DNA of 59,582 nt, taken from NCBI GenBank assembly GCA_020629755.1, contig JAHDCS010000009.1:1-59582 (forward strand), read 5' to 3'. This document shows, piece after piece, positions 31,940-40,580 of the stretch. Each line of letters starts with the position of its first letter. The first letter of the stretch is position 1. The notes under the pieces were generated by a model. It searched no databases, had not been told where the DNA came from, and saw only the letters and a list, made by a program, of their open reading frames with translations. Both the position numbers and the translations under genes were made by a program. The stretch is from Flavobacteriales bacterium. Lineage in GTDB: Bacteria > Bacteroidota > Bacteroidia > Flavobacteriales_G > JALEGO01.

Positions 31940-34359
31940 TGGAAGCTGTTTTATCAAAAACTAAAGAACAAAAAACTGTGAAAAGAAGAATTAAAAAAGC
32001 AGCCGTAATAGGCTCAGGTGTAATGGGCTCAAGAATAGCCTGTCATTTTGCAAACATAGGCTTAGATGTGTTACTCTTAGACATTGTACCTAAAGAAGCC
32101 AAAGACTCTAAGGTGAAAAAAGAGCGCAATAAAATTGTGGATGACGCCTTAAAATTTGCTTTAAAATCAAAACCATCACCGATTTATAACAAAAGCTTTA
32201 CCTCTAAAATCCAGACCGGAAATCTAGACGATGATTTAGCTGAAATCAAAGACGCCGACTGGGTTATTGAAGTGGTTGTTGAGCGTTTAGACATCAAAAA
32301 ACAGGTGTTTGAAAACATAGAAAAACATAGAAAACCAGGATCTTTAATTACGTCCAATACTTCAGGAATTCCAATCAAATTAATGACTGAAGGCAGAAGC
32401 GATGATTTTAAAAAGCATTTTTGTGGCACACACTTTTTTAATCCGCCACGTTACTTAAAACTCCTTGAAATAATCCCGACTAAAGATACCGATCCAGAGG
32501 TGGTTACGTTTTTAATGGATTATGGCAAGCGTTTCTTGGGTAAAACTACCGTTCTTGCTAAAGATACTCCAGCATTTATCGCCAATCGAATAGGTGTATT
32601 TGCCATTCAAGATTTATTCCACACCATTAAGTCCATGGGGCTTACCGTAGATGAAATAGATAAACTCACCGGTCCTATTATTGGCCGCGCAAAATCAGCT
32701 ACCTTTAGAACTTGCGATGTAGTCGGATTAGACACTTTAGCTTTAGTGGCCAAAGGCGTCAAAGACAACTGCCCTAAAGACGAACGTAAAGAATTGTTTG
32801 AGCTGCCCGATTATCTTCAAAAAATGATCGACAAGAAATGGCTAGGGTCAAAAACAAAGCAAGGATTTTATAAAAAAGATAAAACTGCTGAGGGTAAAAA
32901 AGTCATTAAAGTCTTAGATCTCAACACCCTAGAATATGTCGATAAGAAAAAAGTAAAATTTGCCACCCTTGATATGCTCAAGCCTATTGACGATTTAAAA
33001 AAGCGTTTAGCTATGGCTTTTATGGGGATGGATAAAGCGGGTGATTTTTACAAAAAAACCTTCTCGTCGCTCTTTCAATATGTGAGTAATAGAATTCCTG
33101 AAATTTCAGATGAACTTTACAAAATTGACGATGCAATGTGCGCTGGCTTTGGGTATCAGATGGGACCTTTCGAAACCTGGGACGCGATAGGTGTAGAAAA
33201 AGCACTTAAAGTAATGAAAGATTTAGGCTTTGCCCCTAATGTGTGGGTGGAAGAGATGTTAAGTTCTGGAGCCAAGAGTTTTTATAAGGTTGAAGATGGC
33301 GTAAGAAAATACTATGACATCCCATCTAAATCATATAAAATGATTCCGGGCTCTGATCAGGTATTGGCTTTAGCAAATCTTAGAGAGAACAATACCCTTT
33401 GGAAAAATGCGGGCACTACTCTAGTGGATTTAGGCGATGGCATCTTAAATCTAGAGTTTCATACTAAAATGAATACGATTGGTGCTGAAGTGATTCAGGG
33501 CATAAACAAAGCCTTAGATATTGCTGAAGAGAGTTATGACGGCCTTGTAATTTCTAACGATGGTGAAAACTTCTCTGCAGGTGCCAATGTAGGCATGATT
33601 TTAATGATGGCCATTGAACAAGATTGGGACGAACTCAATTTTGCCATTAAGTCTTTTCAAGACACCATGATGCGTGTGCGTTACTCTTCTATACCGGTGG
33701 TGGTTGCACCTCATAATCTTACTCTCGGAGGCGGATGTGAGCTTACCATGCATGCCGATGCTGTTGTAGCACATGCTGAAACTTATATTGGGTTAGTTGA
33801 ATTTGGTGTAGGCGTTATTCCTGGTGGTGGTGGCACTAAAGAATTTGCACTTCGTTTCTCAGATGAACTCCACGAAGGCGATATGCGCATCAATCAATTT
33901 AGAAACCGCTTTTTAACGATTGGTCAAGCCAAGGTTGCTACCTCTGCTTATGAAGCCTTTGATTTAGGTTATTTAAGAAAAGGAATTGATACCGTTGTGG
34001 TCAGTAAAGCTTATCAATTATCGGCAGCTAAACACAAAGCCCTTGATTTAGCCTTTAACGGATACACACAAAAACCAATGCGTAAAGACATTAAAGTACT
34101 AGGTAAAGAAGCGATGGGTATAGTTTATGTGGGCGCAGACTCTATGCTTCATGGGGCATACATCTCTGAACATGACAAATTAATCTCAGAAAAGTTAGGA
34201 TCTGTATTGGCCGGAGGTAATCTGTCTGCAATTACAGAAGTATCTGAGCGTTATTTATTGGATTTAGAGCGCAAAGCCTTTTTAGAACTTTGCCAAACTG
34301 AAAAAACTCTAAAACGAATGGAAAGCCTAGTAAAAACAGGTAAAATTTTAAGAAACTAA
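31939..34359 (+). CDS. fadN: 3-hydroxyacyl-CoA dehydrogenase / enoyl-CoA hydratase fusion (FadN-type)
   Basis: 806 residues. The dehydrogenase comes first: NAD-binding AAVIGSGVMGSRIACHFA near residue 25 and the catalytic H in GTHFFNPPRYL (~155). The crotonase domain comes last, about 495-750, with TLGGGCELTMHADA and GVIPGGGGTKE carrying the paired glutamates. This order is that of Bacillus FadN and Bacteroidota homologues, the reverse of E. coli FadB/FadJ. It carries out hydration and NAD-dependent oxidation in fatty-acid beta-oxidation. Second gene of the marR-fadN-fadA-fadE operon, 4 bp from fadA. Confidence 0.95.
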   Translation: MEAVLSKTKEQKTVKRRIKKAAVIGSGVMGSRIACHFANIGLDVLLLDIVPKEAKDSKVKKERNKIVDDALKFALKSKPSPIYNKSFTSKIQTGNLDDDLAEIKDADWVIEVVVERLDIKKQVFENIEKHRKPGSLITSNTSGIPIKLMTEGRSDDFKKHFCGTHFFNPPRYLKLLEIIPTKDTDPEVVTFLMDYGKRFLGKTTVLAKDTPAFIANRIGVFAIQDLFHTIKSMGLTVDEIDKLTGPIIGRAKSATFRTCDVVGLDTLALVAKGVKDNCPKDERKELFELPDYLQKMIDKKWLGSKTKQGFYKKDKTAEGKKVIKVLDLNTLEYVDKKKVKFATLDMLKPIDDLKKRLAMAFMGMDKAGDFYKKTFSSLFQYVSNRIPEISDELYKIDDAMCAGFGYQMGPFETWDAIGVEKALKVMKDLGFAPNVWVEEMLSSGAKSFYKVEDGVRKYYDIPSKSYKMIPGSDQVLALANLRENNTLWKNAGTTLVDLGDGILNLEFHTKMNTIGAEVIQGINKALDIAEESYDGLVISNDGENFSAGANVGMILMMAIEQDWDELNFAIKSFQDTMMRVRYSSIPVVVAPHNLTLGGGCELTMHADAVVAHAETYIGLVEFGVGVIPGGGGTKEFALRFSDELHEGDMRINQFRNRFLTIGQAKVATSAYEAFDLGYLRKGIDTVVVSKAYQLSAAKHKALDLAFNGYTQKPMRKDIKVLGKEAMGIVYVGADSMLHGAYISEHDKLISEKLGSVLAGGNLSAITEVSERYLLDLERKAFLELCQTEKTLKRMESLVKTGKILRN

Positions 34360-34363
34360 TAGT

Positions 34364-35548
34364 ATGAGTCAAGACGTATATATTGTATCGGCATACAGAA
34401 CAGCCGTAGGAAAAGCTCCTAGAGGAGCGTTTAAAAACATGCGTGCCGATGATTTGGCTGCCCATGTGGTGAAACATATTTTAAAAGAAAATCCATCTTT
34501 AGATAAAGAACGCATCGATGATGTGATTATCGGCAATGCTACCCCTGAAGCTGAACAAGGCTTAAATATGGGACGTATGATTTCACTGATGGGCTTAGAT
34601 ACTGATAAAGTGCCTGGCATGACCGTTAATCGGTATTGTTCTTCAGGTGTTGAAACCATTGCGATAGCACATGCCAAGATTCAGGCAGGCATGGCTGATA
34701 TAATCTTAGCTGGAGGGGCAGAAACCATGTCGCCTATTCCTTTTGGGGGATGGCGTATCGTGCCAAATGCAGATGTTGCTAAAAACAACCCAAACTGGTA
34801 CTGGGGTATGGGACTTACCGCAGAAGCCGTTGCAAAGGATTACAAAGTAACAAGAGAAATGCAAGATCAGTTTGCCTACAACTCTCAAATGAAAGCGGCA
34901 GCTGCTATTAAAGACGGAAAGTTCAAAGACGATATTGTACCCATCAAAGTATCTGAAACCCTTTTAGATGCCAACGAAAAACCGCAAACCAAAGAGTTTG
35001 TAATGGATACAGATCAGGGTGTAAGAGCTACTACCACAGTTGAAGCTTTAGGAAAACTTAAGCCTGTATTTCAACAAGGCGGAACCGTTACAGCAGGTAA
35101 TGCCTCTCAAACTTCAGACGGAGCAGCCATGACTCTACTGGTCTCTGAAAAGGTAATGAAAGACCTCAATTTAACCCCTATCGCAAGATTGGTATCTTAC
35201 CATGTATCTGGTGTTGAACCGCGTATTATGGGCATTGGCCCAGTAGCCGCTATTCCAGAAGCCGTAAAAAAAGCCGGACTAAAACTCAATGACATAGAGC
35301 TTTTTGAGCTTAACGAGGCCTTTGCTTCTCAGTCTGTTGCTGTAATGAACGAACTTGGATTAAACCCTGATATTGTAAATGTAAACGGAGGCGCTATAGC
35401 GCTTGGTCATCCTCTGGGCTGTACCGGAACAAAATTATCTGTTCAATTGTTTAACGAAATGCGCAGACGAAACAACAAGTACGGTGCGGTGACCATGTGT
35501 GTCGGAACCGGGCAAGGTGCTTGTGCTATATATGAATTATTAAATTAA
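34364..35548 (+). CDS. fadA: Acetyl-CoA C-acyltransferase (thiolase)
   Basis: 394 residues, standard thiolase length. The nucleophile Cys lies in NRYCSSGVETI (~90), the His in GGAIALGHPLGCTG (~351) and the second Cys in CVGTGQGACA near the end, so all catalytic residues are present. It cleaves 3-ketoacyl-CoA with CoA to release acetyl-CoA in beta-oxidation. It sits 4 bp after fadN and 7 bp before fadE. A 5-G variant of the G-run motif (TTTTGGGGGATGG) occurs at about 34741-34753. Confidence 0.96.
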   Translation: MSQDVYIVSAYRTAVGKAPRGAFKNMRADDLAAHVVKHILKENPSLDKERIDDVIIGNATPEAEQGLNMGRMISLMGLDTDKVPGMTVNRYCSSGVETIAIAHAKIQAGMADIILAGGAETMSPIPFGGWRIVPNADVAKNNPNWYWGMGLTAEAVAKDYKVTREMQDQFAYNSQMKAAAAIKDGKFKDDIVPIKVSETLLDANEKPQTKEFVMDTDQGVRATTTVEALGKLKPVFQQGGTVTAGNASQTSDGAAMTLLVSEKVMKDLNLTPIARLVSYHVSGVEPRIMGIGPVAAIPEAVKKAGLKLNDIELFELNEAFASQSVAVMNELGLNPDIVNVNGGAIALGHPLGCTGTKLSVQLFNEMRRRNNKYGAVTMCVGTGQGACAIYELLN

Positions 35549-35555
35549 GTGTATT

Positions 35556-37340
35556 ATGAGTGATGCTAAAGCTTTAAAAGGAGGCGAATTTATCGTCAAG
35601 GATGTTGACGCCAGAGATGTCTTTATTCCAGAAGAATTTAACGAAGAGCAACAAATGATTGCGCAAACCTGCAAAGATTATGTGGCTACTGAAGTACATC
35701 CAAGAATCGAAGAAATTGAAAAATTACCTGAAGGCTTAAACACCCAACTTATGGAAAAAGCTGGAGAACTTGGTATTTTAGGTGTACATATCCCTGAAGA
35801 ATATGGGGGATTTGGCAAAGGCACTATTACCGATATGCTCGTTGCTGAATCTATCGGCCATGCTTACTCAGCCACCGTGTCTATTATGGCGCACACGGGT
35901 ATTGGTACACTACCTATCTTATATTACGGCAACGATGAACAAAAGAAAAAATACATACCAAAACTTGCTTCCGGAGAATGGAAAGCAGCTTACTGCCTCA
36001 CGGAGCCTTCTTCAGGCTCAGATGCCAACTCTGGAAAGACTACTGCAAAACTCTCTGACGATGGAAAGCATTGGATCTTAAACGGTCAAAAAATGTGGAT
36101 TACCAACGCTGGCTTTGCAGATGTGTTCACTGTTTTTGCCAAAATTGATGACGATAAAAACCTAAGTGCTTTTATTGTTGAAAAAGGAGCTGAAGGTCTT
36201 TCTTTAAATGCAGAAGAAAAGAAAATGGGCATCAAGGGCTCTTCTACACGCCAAGTGTTTTTTAACAACTGTAAAATACCAAAAGAAAACCAATTAGGCG
36301 AAAGAGAAATTGGATTTAAAATTGCTCTGAATGTGTTAAACGTAGGCCGACTTAAATTAGGGGCAGGTGTTATGGGTGCTTGCAAAGAAGCCATCTTAAA
36401 GTCTGTAAACTATTCAAATGAAAGAGAGCAATTCGGAAGAGTTATTTCTAAGTATGGCGCTATTCGTCATAAATTGGCTGAGCAGTGTATCCGCACCTAC
36501 GTCTTAGAATCAGCTGTTTATAGAGCGTCTAATGACATTGAAAATAAAATTCAAGAACTCAAGGCTGGTGGTTTAGACGCCATCAAAGCTAAAATGAAAG
36601 GCATTGAAGAGTTTGCGGCAGAATGTGCTATTTTAAAAGTATTGGGTTCTGAAGTACTCGACTTTGTAGTAGATGAAGGTGTTCAAATTTATGGAGGGAT
36701 GGGATACTCAGCAGAAGCACCGATGGATAGAGCCTACCGAGATGCTCGAATCAACCGTATTTTTGAAGGCACCAACGAAATCAACAGAATGCTTACTGTT
36801 GATATGATTCTTAAAAAAGGACTAAAAGGCGAATTAGATCTAATGGGCCCTGCACAAAAAGTAGCCGGTGAGCTGATGAGTGTACCTTCTTCTGAAGATG
36901 AAGATCTTGGATTATTTGCTGAGCAAAAGAAAATGATCAAAAACTTTAAGAAAGCAGGTCTTATGGTGGCCGGTGCAGCAGTTCAAAAACTCATGCAAAC
37001 CATGGCTAAAGAACAAGAGGTGCTGATGAATATCTCAGATATTATCATCAATGCCTATGCCGCTGAATCTGTTTTACTCAGAACAGAAAAGCTGGTAGGC
37101 ATGAAGTCTGAAGCTGAAGTAGAAGAGCAGATAGCGATGATGAAAGTCTATATCTACGATGCAGCAGACAAGATTAACAAAGCAGCCAAAGATGCCATCA
37201 ATTCTTTTGCTGATGGCGATGAGCAACGCATGATGCTTATGGGCTTAAAAAGATTTACAAAATCAGAGCCTTTAAATATCAAAGAATTGCGTCAAAAAAT
37301 TGCTGTAAAAGTCATTGAGAAAAATGCGTATTGTTATTAA
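35556..37340 (+). CDS. fadE: Acyl-CoA dehydrogenase, FadE type with C-terminal extension
   Basis: 594 residues, the same length as Bacillus FadE. The FAD-binding C-x-T-E-P-S-S-G-S-D-A motif is at about 149-159. The catalytic glutamate lies in YRDARINRIFEGTNE (~395-409), after G-G-M-G-Y. About 170 additional helical residues follow the normal ~380-residue core, a feature of this subclass. It performs the first oxidation of acyl-CoA. Last gene of the operon; a strong terminator follows at 37360. Confidence 0.95.
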   Translation: MSDAKALKGGEFIVKDVDARDVFIPEEFNEEQQMIAQTCKDYVATEVHPRIEEIEKLPEGLNTQLMEKAGELGILGVHIPEEYGGFGKGTITDMLVAESIGHAYSATVSIMAHTGIGTLPILYYGNDEQKKKYIPKLASGEWKAAYCLTEPSSGSDANSGKTTAKLSDDGKHWILNGQKMWITNAGFADVFTVFAKIDDDKNLSAFIVEKGAEGLSLNAEEKKMGIKGSSTRQVFFNNCKIPKENQLGEREIGFKIALNVLNVGRLKLGAGVMGACKEAILKSVNYSNEREQFGRVISKYGAIRHKLAEQCIRTYVLESAVYRASNDIENKIQELKAGGLDAIKAKMKGIEEFAAECAILKVLGSEVLDFVVDEGVQIYGGMGYSAEAPMDRAYRDARINRIFEGTNEINRMLTVDMILKKGLKGELDLMGPAQKVAGELMSVPSSEDEDLGLFAEQKKMIKNFKKAGLMVAGAAVQKLMQTMAKEQEVLMNISDIIINAYAAESVLLRTEKLVGMKSEAEVEEQIAMMKVYIYDAADKINKAAKDAINSFADGDEQRMMLMGLKRFTKSEPLNIKELRQKIAVKVIEKNAYCY

Positions 37341-37359
37341 CAATAATCAAACTTTAATT

Positions 37360-37394
37360 AAAAGCCTGTTTGTTAAGACAAATGGGCTTTTTTA
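37360..37394 (+). terminator. Rho-independent terminator of the fad operon
   Basis: AAAAGCCTGTTTGT and ACAAATGGGCTTTT form a 14-bp stem (with two G-T pairs) around a TAAG loop, followed by T's; 19 bp after the fadE stop. Confidence 0.85.
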
Positions 37395-37432
37395 TTGACT
37401 CATATTTGATATTTGTAGACCTTTGTCTCGTT

Positions 37433-38059
37433 ATGAGATTTATTTATACAATATGCCTTTGTTTTGTTTTACCAATACTCCTTATAAATGGATCTGGCTG
37501 CGGTAAAGCCTCAAGTAAAAAAATCAACAGCGATGAAAATCTTGAAGCTTTTGCCATCGATGCACTTAACGATTTAAAGCAAAAAGATTGGCATTCTTTT
37601 GCAGAAAAATTTAGAGACAATGGTTCTATCCGATTCTCTCCTTACTCAACAGTGAATGTAGACAAGGATATTACTTTTGAATTTGGGCCTTTCATTATGG
37701 TGAATGTTGCTGAAACTGAATATAATTATACATGGGGATATAGTGATGGAATTGGCGACCCTTTATATGGCAATTTCAAAGAGTATTATTTAAATACGTT
37801 TATATTTCCAACAGACCTTACTACAGGTGAACCTATAGATTTTTTAGCCTATCCTATCTATGTAAATAACCAACGTTCAACCCAAAACTCTGTTAACAAT
37901 CTCTTAGAAGTATATCCAGGTGCAGACGTGGTAGAATTCTACATGCCTGGCACAGATGAATATATTAGTATGGATTGGAAAAGTTTAAAATTTGTGATTA
38001 ATGTTGTCGACAACAAACTTCAACTACTCGGTGTGGTGAGTGGAAGATGGACGATTTAA
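37433..38059 (+). CDS. Hypothetical lipoprotein
   Basis: 208 residues from the ATG at 37433; an earlier in-frame start at 37370 lies inside the fad terminator and is rejected. The signal MRFIYTICLCFVLPILLINGSGC ends in G-S-G-C, a lipobox. The mature domain begins with an Asp/Glu/Lys-rich stretch, then reads like a small NTF2/SnoaL-like fold (D-A-L-N-D-L-K-Q-K-D-W-H-S-F-A-E-K-F). Function unknown. It is flanked by terminators on both sides, so it is monocistronic. Confidence 0.75.
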   Translation: MRFIYTICLCFVLPILLINGSGCGKASSKKINSDENLEAFAIDALNDLKQKDWHSFAEKFRDNGSIRFSPYSTVNVDKDITFEFGPFIMVNVAETEYNYTWGYSDGIGDPLYGNFKEYYLNTFIFPTDLTTGEPIDFLAYPIYVNNQRSTQNSVNNLLEVYPGADVVEFYMPGTDEYISMDWKSLKFVINVVDNKLQLLGVVSGRWTI

Positions 38060-38102
38060 TCTTTTATACTAAAGCACACATCCCTTATAAAATTGTATCT
38101 TA

Positions 38103-38133
38103 AATCCTGAAGCTTCGCTTCAGGATTTTTTTT
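38103..38133 (+). terminator. Rho-independent terminator touching the next start codon
   Basis: AATCCTGAAGC and GCTTCAGGATT form a perfect 11-bp stem with a TTC loop and run into eight T's. The GTG start of the J-domain gene is the very next base. Confidence 0.85.
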
Positions 38134-38886
38134 GTGCAAAAATTTTACAAAATACTCGGGTTACCTTCAACAGCGTCTAAAGCTGAGGTTAAAAAGGCGT
38201 ATAGACGCCTTGCAAAAAAATATCACCCTGATCTAAATCCATCAAAAGAAGCAGAACAAAAATTCATTTTAATCAACAAAGCATATGAGGCTATTGTAGA
38301 AGGTAAAATTCCATACCCCCAAACCAAAAAGAAAAATACGCCACAGAATCAAAGTGCCCAATACAAAGCCTATTACGATAAAATAATTCGAGAAAAAATA
38401 GAGCGCAAACGCGCGGCAGAGGCTAAAATGTTGCACGAGATGAATATGCGTGCGTTAAAAGAAGGTTTTCCGGTGGCCATATTTATTTTTATCAATATCA
38501 TTGGATTTGGTCTTTGTTTTATGTCATACTTAATCACGCTAAGTGTCTATGGCGCACTGATTTTTGGGGCAGGCGGCATTACTTTGTTTTATATGCTTTA
38601 TAAAAACAAAAAAGAATTTGGGCTAGAATGGTTTTATGCTCTGGTCTATGGGGCGGGAATCTTACATATCATTTTGATCATAAACTATTTAGTTGCTTCG
38701 CCTGTAGAAGAGCTATATGCGGTAGAGCTCCATGATGAAGTTATCTATGTTTACAAGTATGATATGTCACTTTTTTATGGCGATCAATTAATCCGCTCAT
38801 TTTACCCAGGACACTTTCTAGATCTAGGAGACAACTTAGAAGTAGAACAAGGGTTTTTGCCTTTTGGAATTTTGAAGAAGAACTAA
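38134..38886 (+). CDS. J-domain (DnaJ-like) membrane protein
   Basis: 250 residues from a GTG directly after a terminator T-run; the start gives the classic J-domain opening (M-x-K-F-Y-K-I-L-G-L). The J domain (1-65) has the essential HPD at about 31-33, so it should stimulate a DnaK-type chaperone. A Lys/Arg-rich linker follows, then two to three membrane helices (about 105-190) and a C-terminal soluble part. The partner may act at the membrane; no other DnaJ domains (zinc finger, C-terminal) are present. Confidence 0.85.
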   Translation: MQKFYKILGLPSTASKAEVKKAYRRLAKKYHPDLNPSKEAEQKFILINKAYEAIVEGKIPYPQTKKKNTPQNQSAQYKAYYDKIIREKIERKRAAEAKMLHEMNMRALKEGFPVAIFIFINIIGFGLCFMSYLITLSVYGALIFGAGGITLFYMLYKNKKEFGLEWFYALVYGAGILHIILIINYLVASPVEELYAVELHDEVIYVYKYDMSLFYGDQLIRSFYPGHFLDLGDNLEVEQGFLPFGILKKN

Positions 38887-38887
38887 A

Positions 38888-39376
38888 TTAATTCATGAAC
38901 TGCCAGAATATTTGATAAGGATATTTCACATGAATTACATTATCATCATTAATTGTATAGCCTTGTATGCCATATTTTTTTGCTTGTTCTTTTAAAAGAG
39001 TGGCTTGATCATTCTGGCCTATTTTTTTTAAGCAATTCGATTTATAATGTAAGGCTTCACTAAATTTTGGATAAAGCTCTAAAGCATTGTTCATTTTTTC
39101 TATAGCTTCATTGTATTTTTTCTGCTCCATTAAGGTTATCCCCCAATAAAATAACTCTAAAGGATGCAACCATTCTTTGCCTTTTTTATTAAGCATTGAG
39201 TTAATGTCATGTTCAAAAATTTGTTCTGCTTTTTCAAATGCATTAAGCTGTAAATAAGAAAGCGCGATGTAAAAATCATACGAATGTTCCATCACATAAC
39301 TTTGACCATATTTATGTTTAGCATCATTTAAATCTCTAATAGCATCTTTGTATCTTCTTGCAAAGATACAATTCAT
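38888..39376 (-). CDS. TPR protein, probable 3' half of a frameshifted gene
   Basis: 162 residues with TPR units at about 35-125 (L-F-Y-W-G-I-T-L-M-E-Q-K-K-Y-N-E-A-I-E). It has no signal peptide, and its first residues (M-N-C-I-F-A-R-R-Y-K-D-A-I) look like the middle of a TPR. It overlaps the upstream gene by 4 bp; one inserted base at 39376-39385 would join them as ...R-W-L-x-R-G-F-M-N-C-I-F..., a natural TPR continuation. Read as split, this half would lack an export signal. Confidence 0.6.
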   Translation of the reverse strand: MNCIFARRYKDAIRDLNDAKHKYGQSYVMEHSYDFYIALSYLQLNAFEKAEQIFEHDINSMLNKKGKEWLHPLELFYWGITLMEQKKYNEAIEKMNNALELYPKFSEALHYKSNCLKKIGQNDQATLLKEQAKKYGIQGYTINDDNVIHVKYPYQIFWQFMN

Positions 39377-39705
39377 AAATCCTCTAGCCAGCGTTTGGGA
39401 TGATATAAAACTGCTTTATCTAGGTAGCTCATGCCTATCTCTATTTTACCTCTTTTTAAAAGAGGCTCTGCTTTTTTTTGCCACAAAAAAGCAACAGTAG
39501 AATCAATAGACAAGCCCTTATCAATACTATCTCTCAGCTCTGCAGAGTAGTATCCAAATACTTTAACGGGCTCTATAAAATATTTATTAGACAAATAAAT
39601 ATGTCTTTTTTTCTTTGAATCTTTTAAAGAATCATCAAGTACTTGACAGTAAGAGTATTGATGTAATATAAAAAAAATTAAGGCAAGTATTTTAGAGCTA
39701 TACAT
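39373..39705 (-). CDS. Secreted TPR protein N-terminal half, probably frameshifted
   Basis: 110 residues: signal peptide (MYSSKILALIFFILHQYSYCQ), then one TPR-like unit (S-T-V-A-F-L-W-Q-K-K-A-E-P-L-L-K-R-G-K) ending abruptly as R-W-L-E-D-L at a TGA. The protein appears to continue in the next frame in the gene ending at 38888, giving a ~270-residue secreted TPR protein. Either a recent frameshift, a sequencing error, or two translationally coupled genes (ATGA). Confidence 0.6.
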   Translation of the reverse strand: MYSSKILALIFFILHQYSYCQVLDDSLKDSKKKRHIYLSNKYFIEPVKVFGYYSAELRDSIDKGLSIDSTVAFLWQKKAEPLLKRGKIEIGMSYLDKAVLYHPKRWLEDL

Positions 39706-39786
39706 GTTCCAAATATCACAATTTCTCTTAAATCATGACCGTCTTTGAGTAGACTTATCTTAAATTCGTTAAAAGCCCAAACATCT

Positions 39787-40566
39787 ATGACATATCAAAA
39801 TATCTTAACAACACAAAACAATAAAATTTTAACCCTCACGATCAACCGTCCTGATAAACTCAACGCCCTAAACACGCTGACTTTATCTGAAATTGATACG
39901 GCCATTACTAAGGCTATTGACGATGCATCAGTCTGGGGCATTATTATCACCGGAGCGGGTGAAAAAGCGTTTGTAGCAGGGGCAGATATTAAAGAGTTTA
40001 AAGATTTTGACATTGATCAGGGGCGGCAACTCGCAGCCAATGGGCATGCCATTTTTAACCGCATTGAACAATCGCCTAAACCTATTATTGCAGCGGTCAA
40101 TGGCTTTGCTTTGGGCGGCGGATGTGAATTGGCGATGGCTTGCCATCTTAGAATAGCCTCAACAAATGCCAAATTTGGCCAACCAGAAGTCAATCTGGGG
40201 ATTATTCCTGGGTATGGAGGTACTCAACGACTTGTACAACTCATTGGCAAAACCAAGGCGCTTGAACTTCTGATGACAGCCGATATGGTTAAAGCAGAAA
40301 AAGCCTTAGATTTAGGTCTTGTTAATGCCGTAGTAGAACAATCTGATCTGATAGCATCAGCCGAAAAAATGCTTGAAAAAATCTTCACTAAATCACCTTT
40401 AGCTATTAAAAAAGTGATTCAATCTGTTAACGCGTATTTTCATGGGCCTACAGATGGTTTTGAATTTGAAATAAATGCCTTTGCCTCTTGCTGTAAAACC
40501 GATGACTTTATTGAAGGCACTTCTGCGTTTATAGAAAAGCGAAGAGCCTCCTTTAAAGCCCTTTAA
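39787..40566 (+). CDS. Enoyl-CoA hydratase / crotonase family
   Basis: 259 residues from the ATG at 39787, which gives the normal N-terminus (MTYQNIL...); an in-frame ATG at 39745 adds 14 atypical residues. Oxyanion-hole and catalytic motifs are present: AGADIKEF (about 68-75), ALGGGCELAMA and EVNLGIIPGYGGTQ, with both glutamates of true hydratases. It could act in short-chain beta-oxidation (crotonyl-CoA hydration) alongside the fad operon. The flippase gene starts 14 bp after its stop. Confidence 0.92.
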   Translation: MTYQNILTTQNNKILTLTINRPDKLNALNTLTLSEIDTAITKAIDDASVWGIIITGAGEKAFVAGADIKEFKDFDIDQGRQLAANGHAIFNRIEQSPKPIIAAVNGFALGGGCELAMACHLRIASTNAKFGQPEVNLGIIPGYGGTQRLVQLIGKTKALELLMTADMVKAEKALDLGLVNAVVEQSDLIASAEKMLEKIFTKSPLAIKKVIQSVNAYFHGPTDGFEFEINAFASCCKTDDFIEGTSAFIEKRRASFKAL

Positions 40567-40580
40567 CAAAAGAGAGACAT

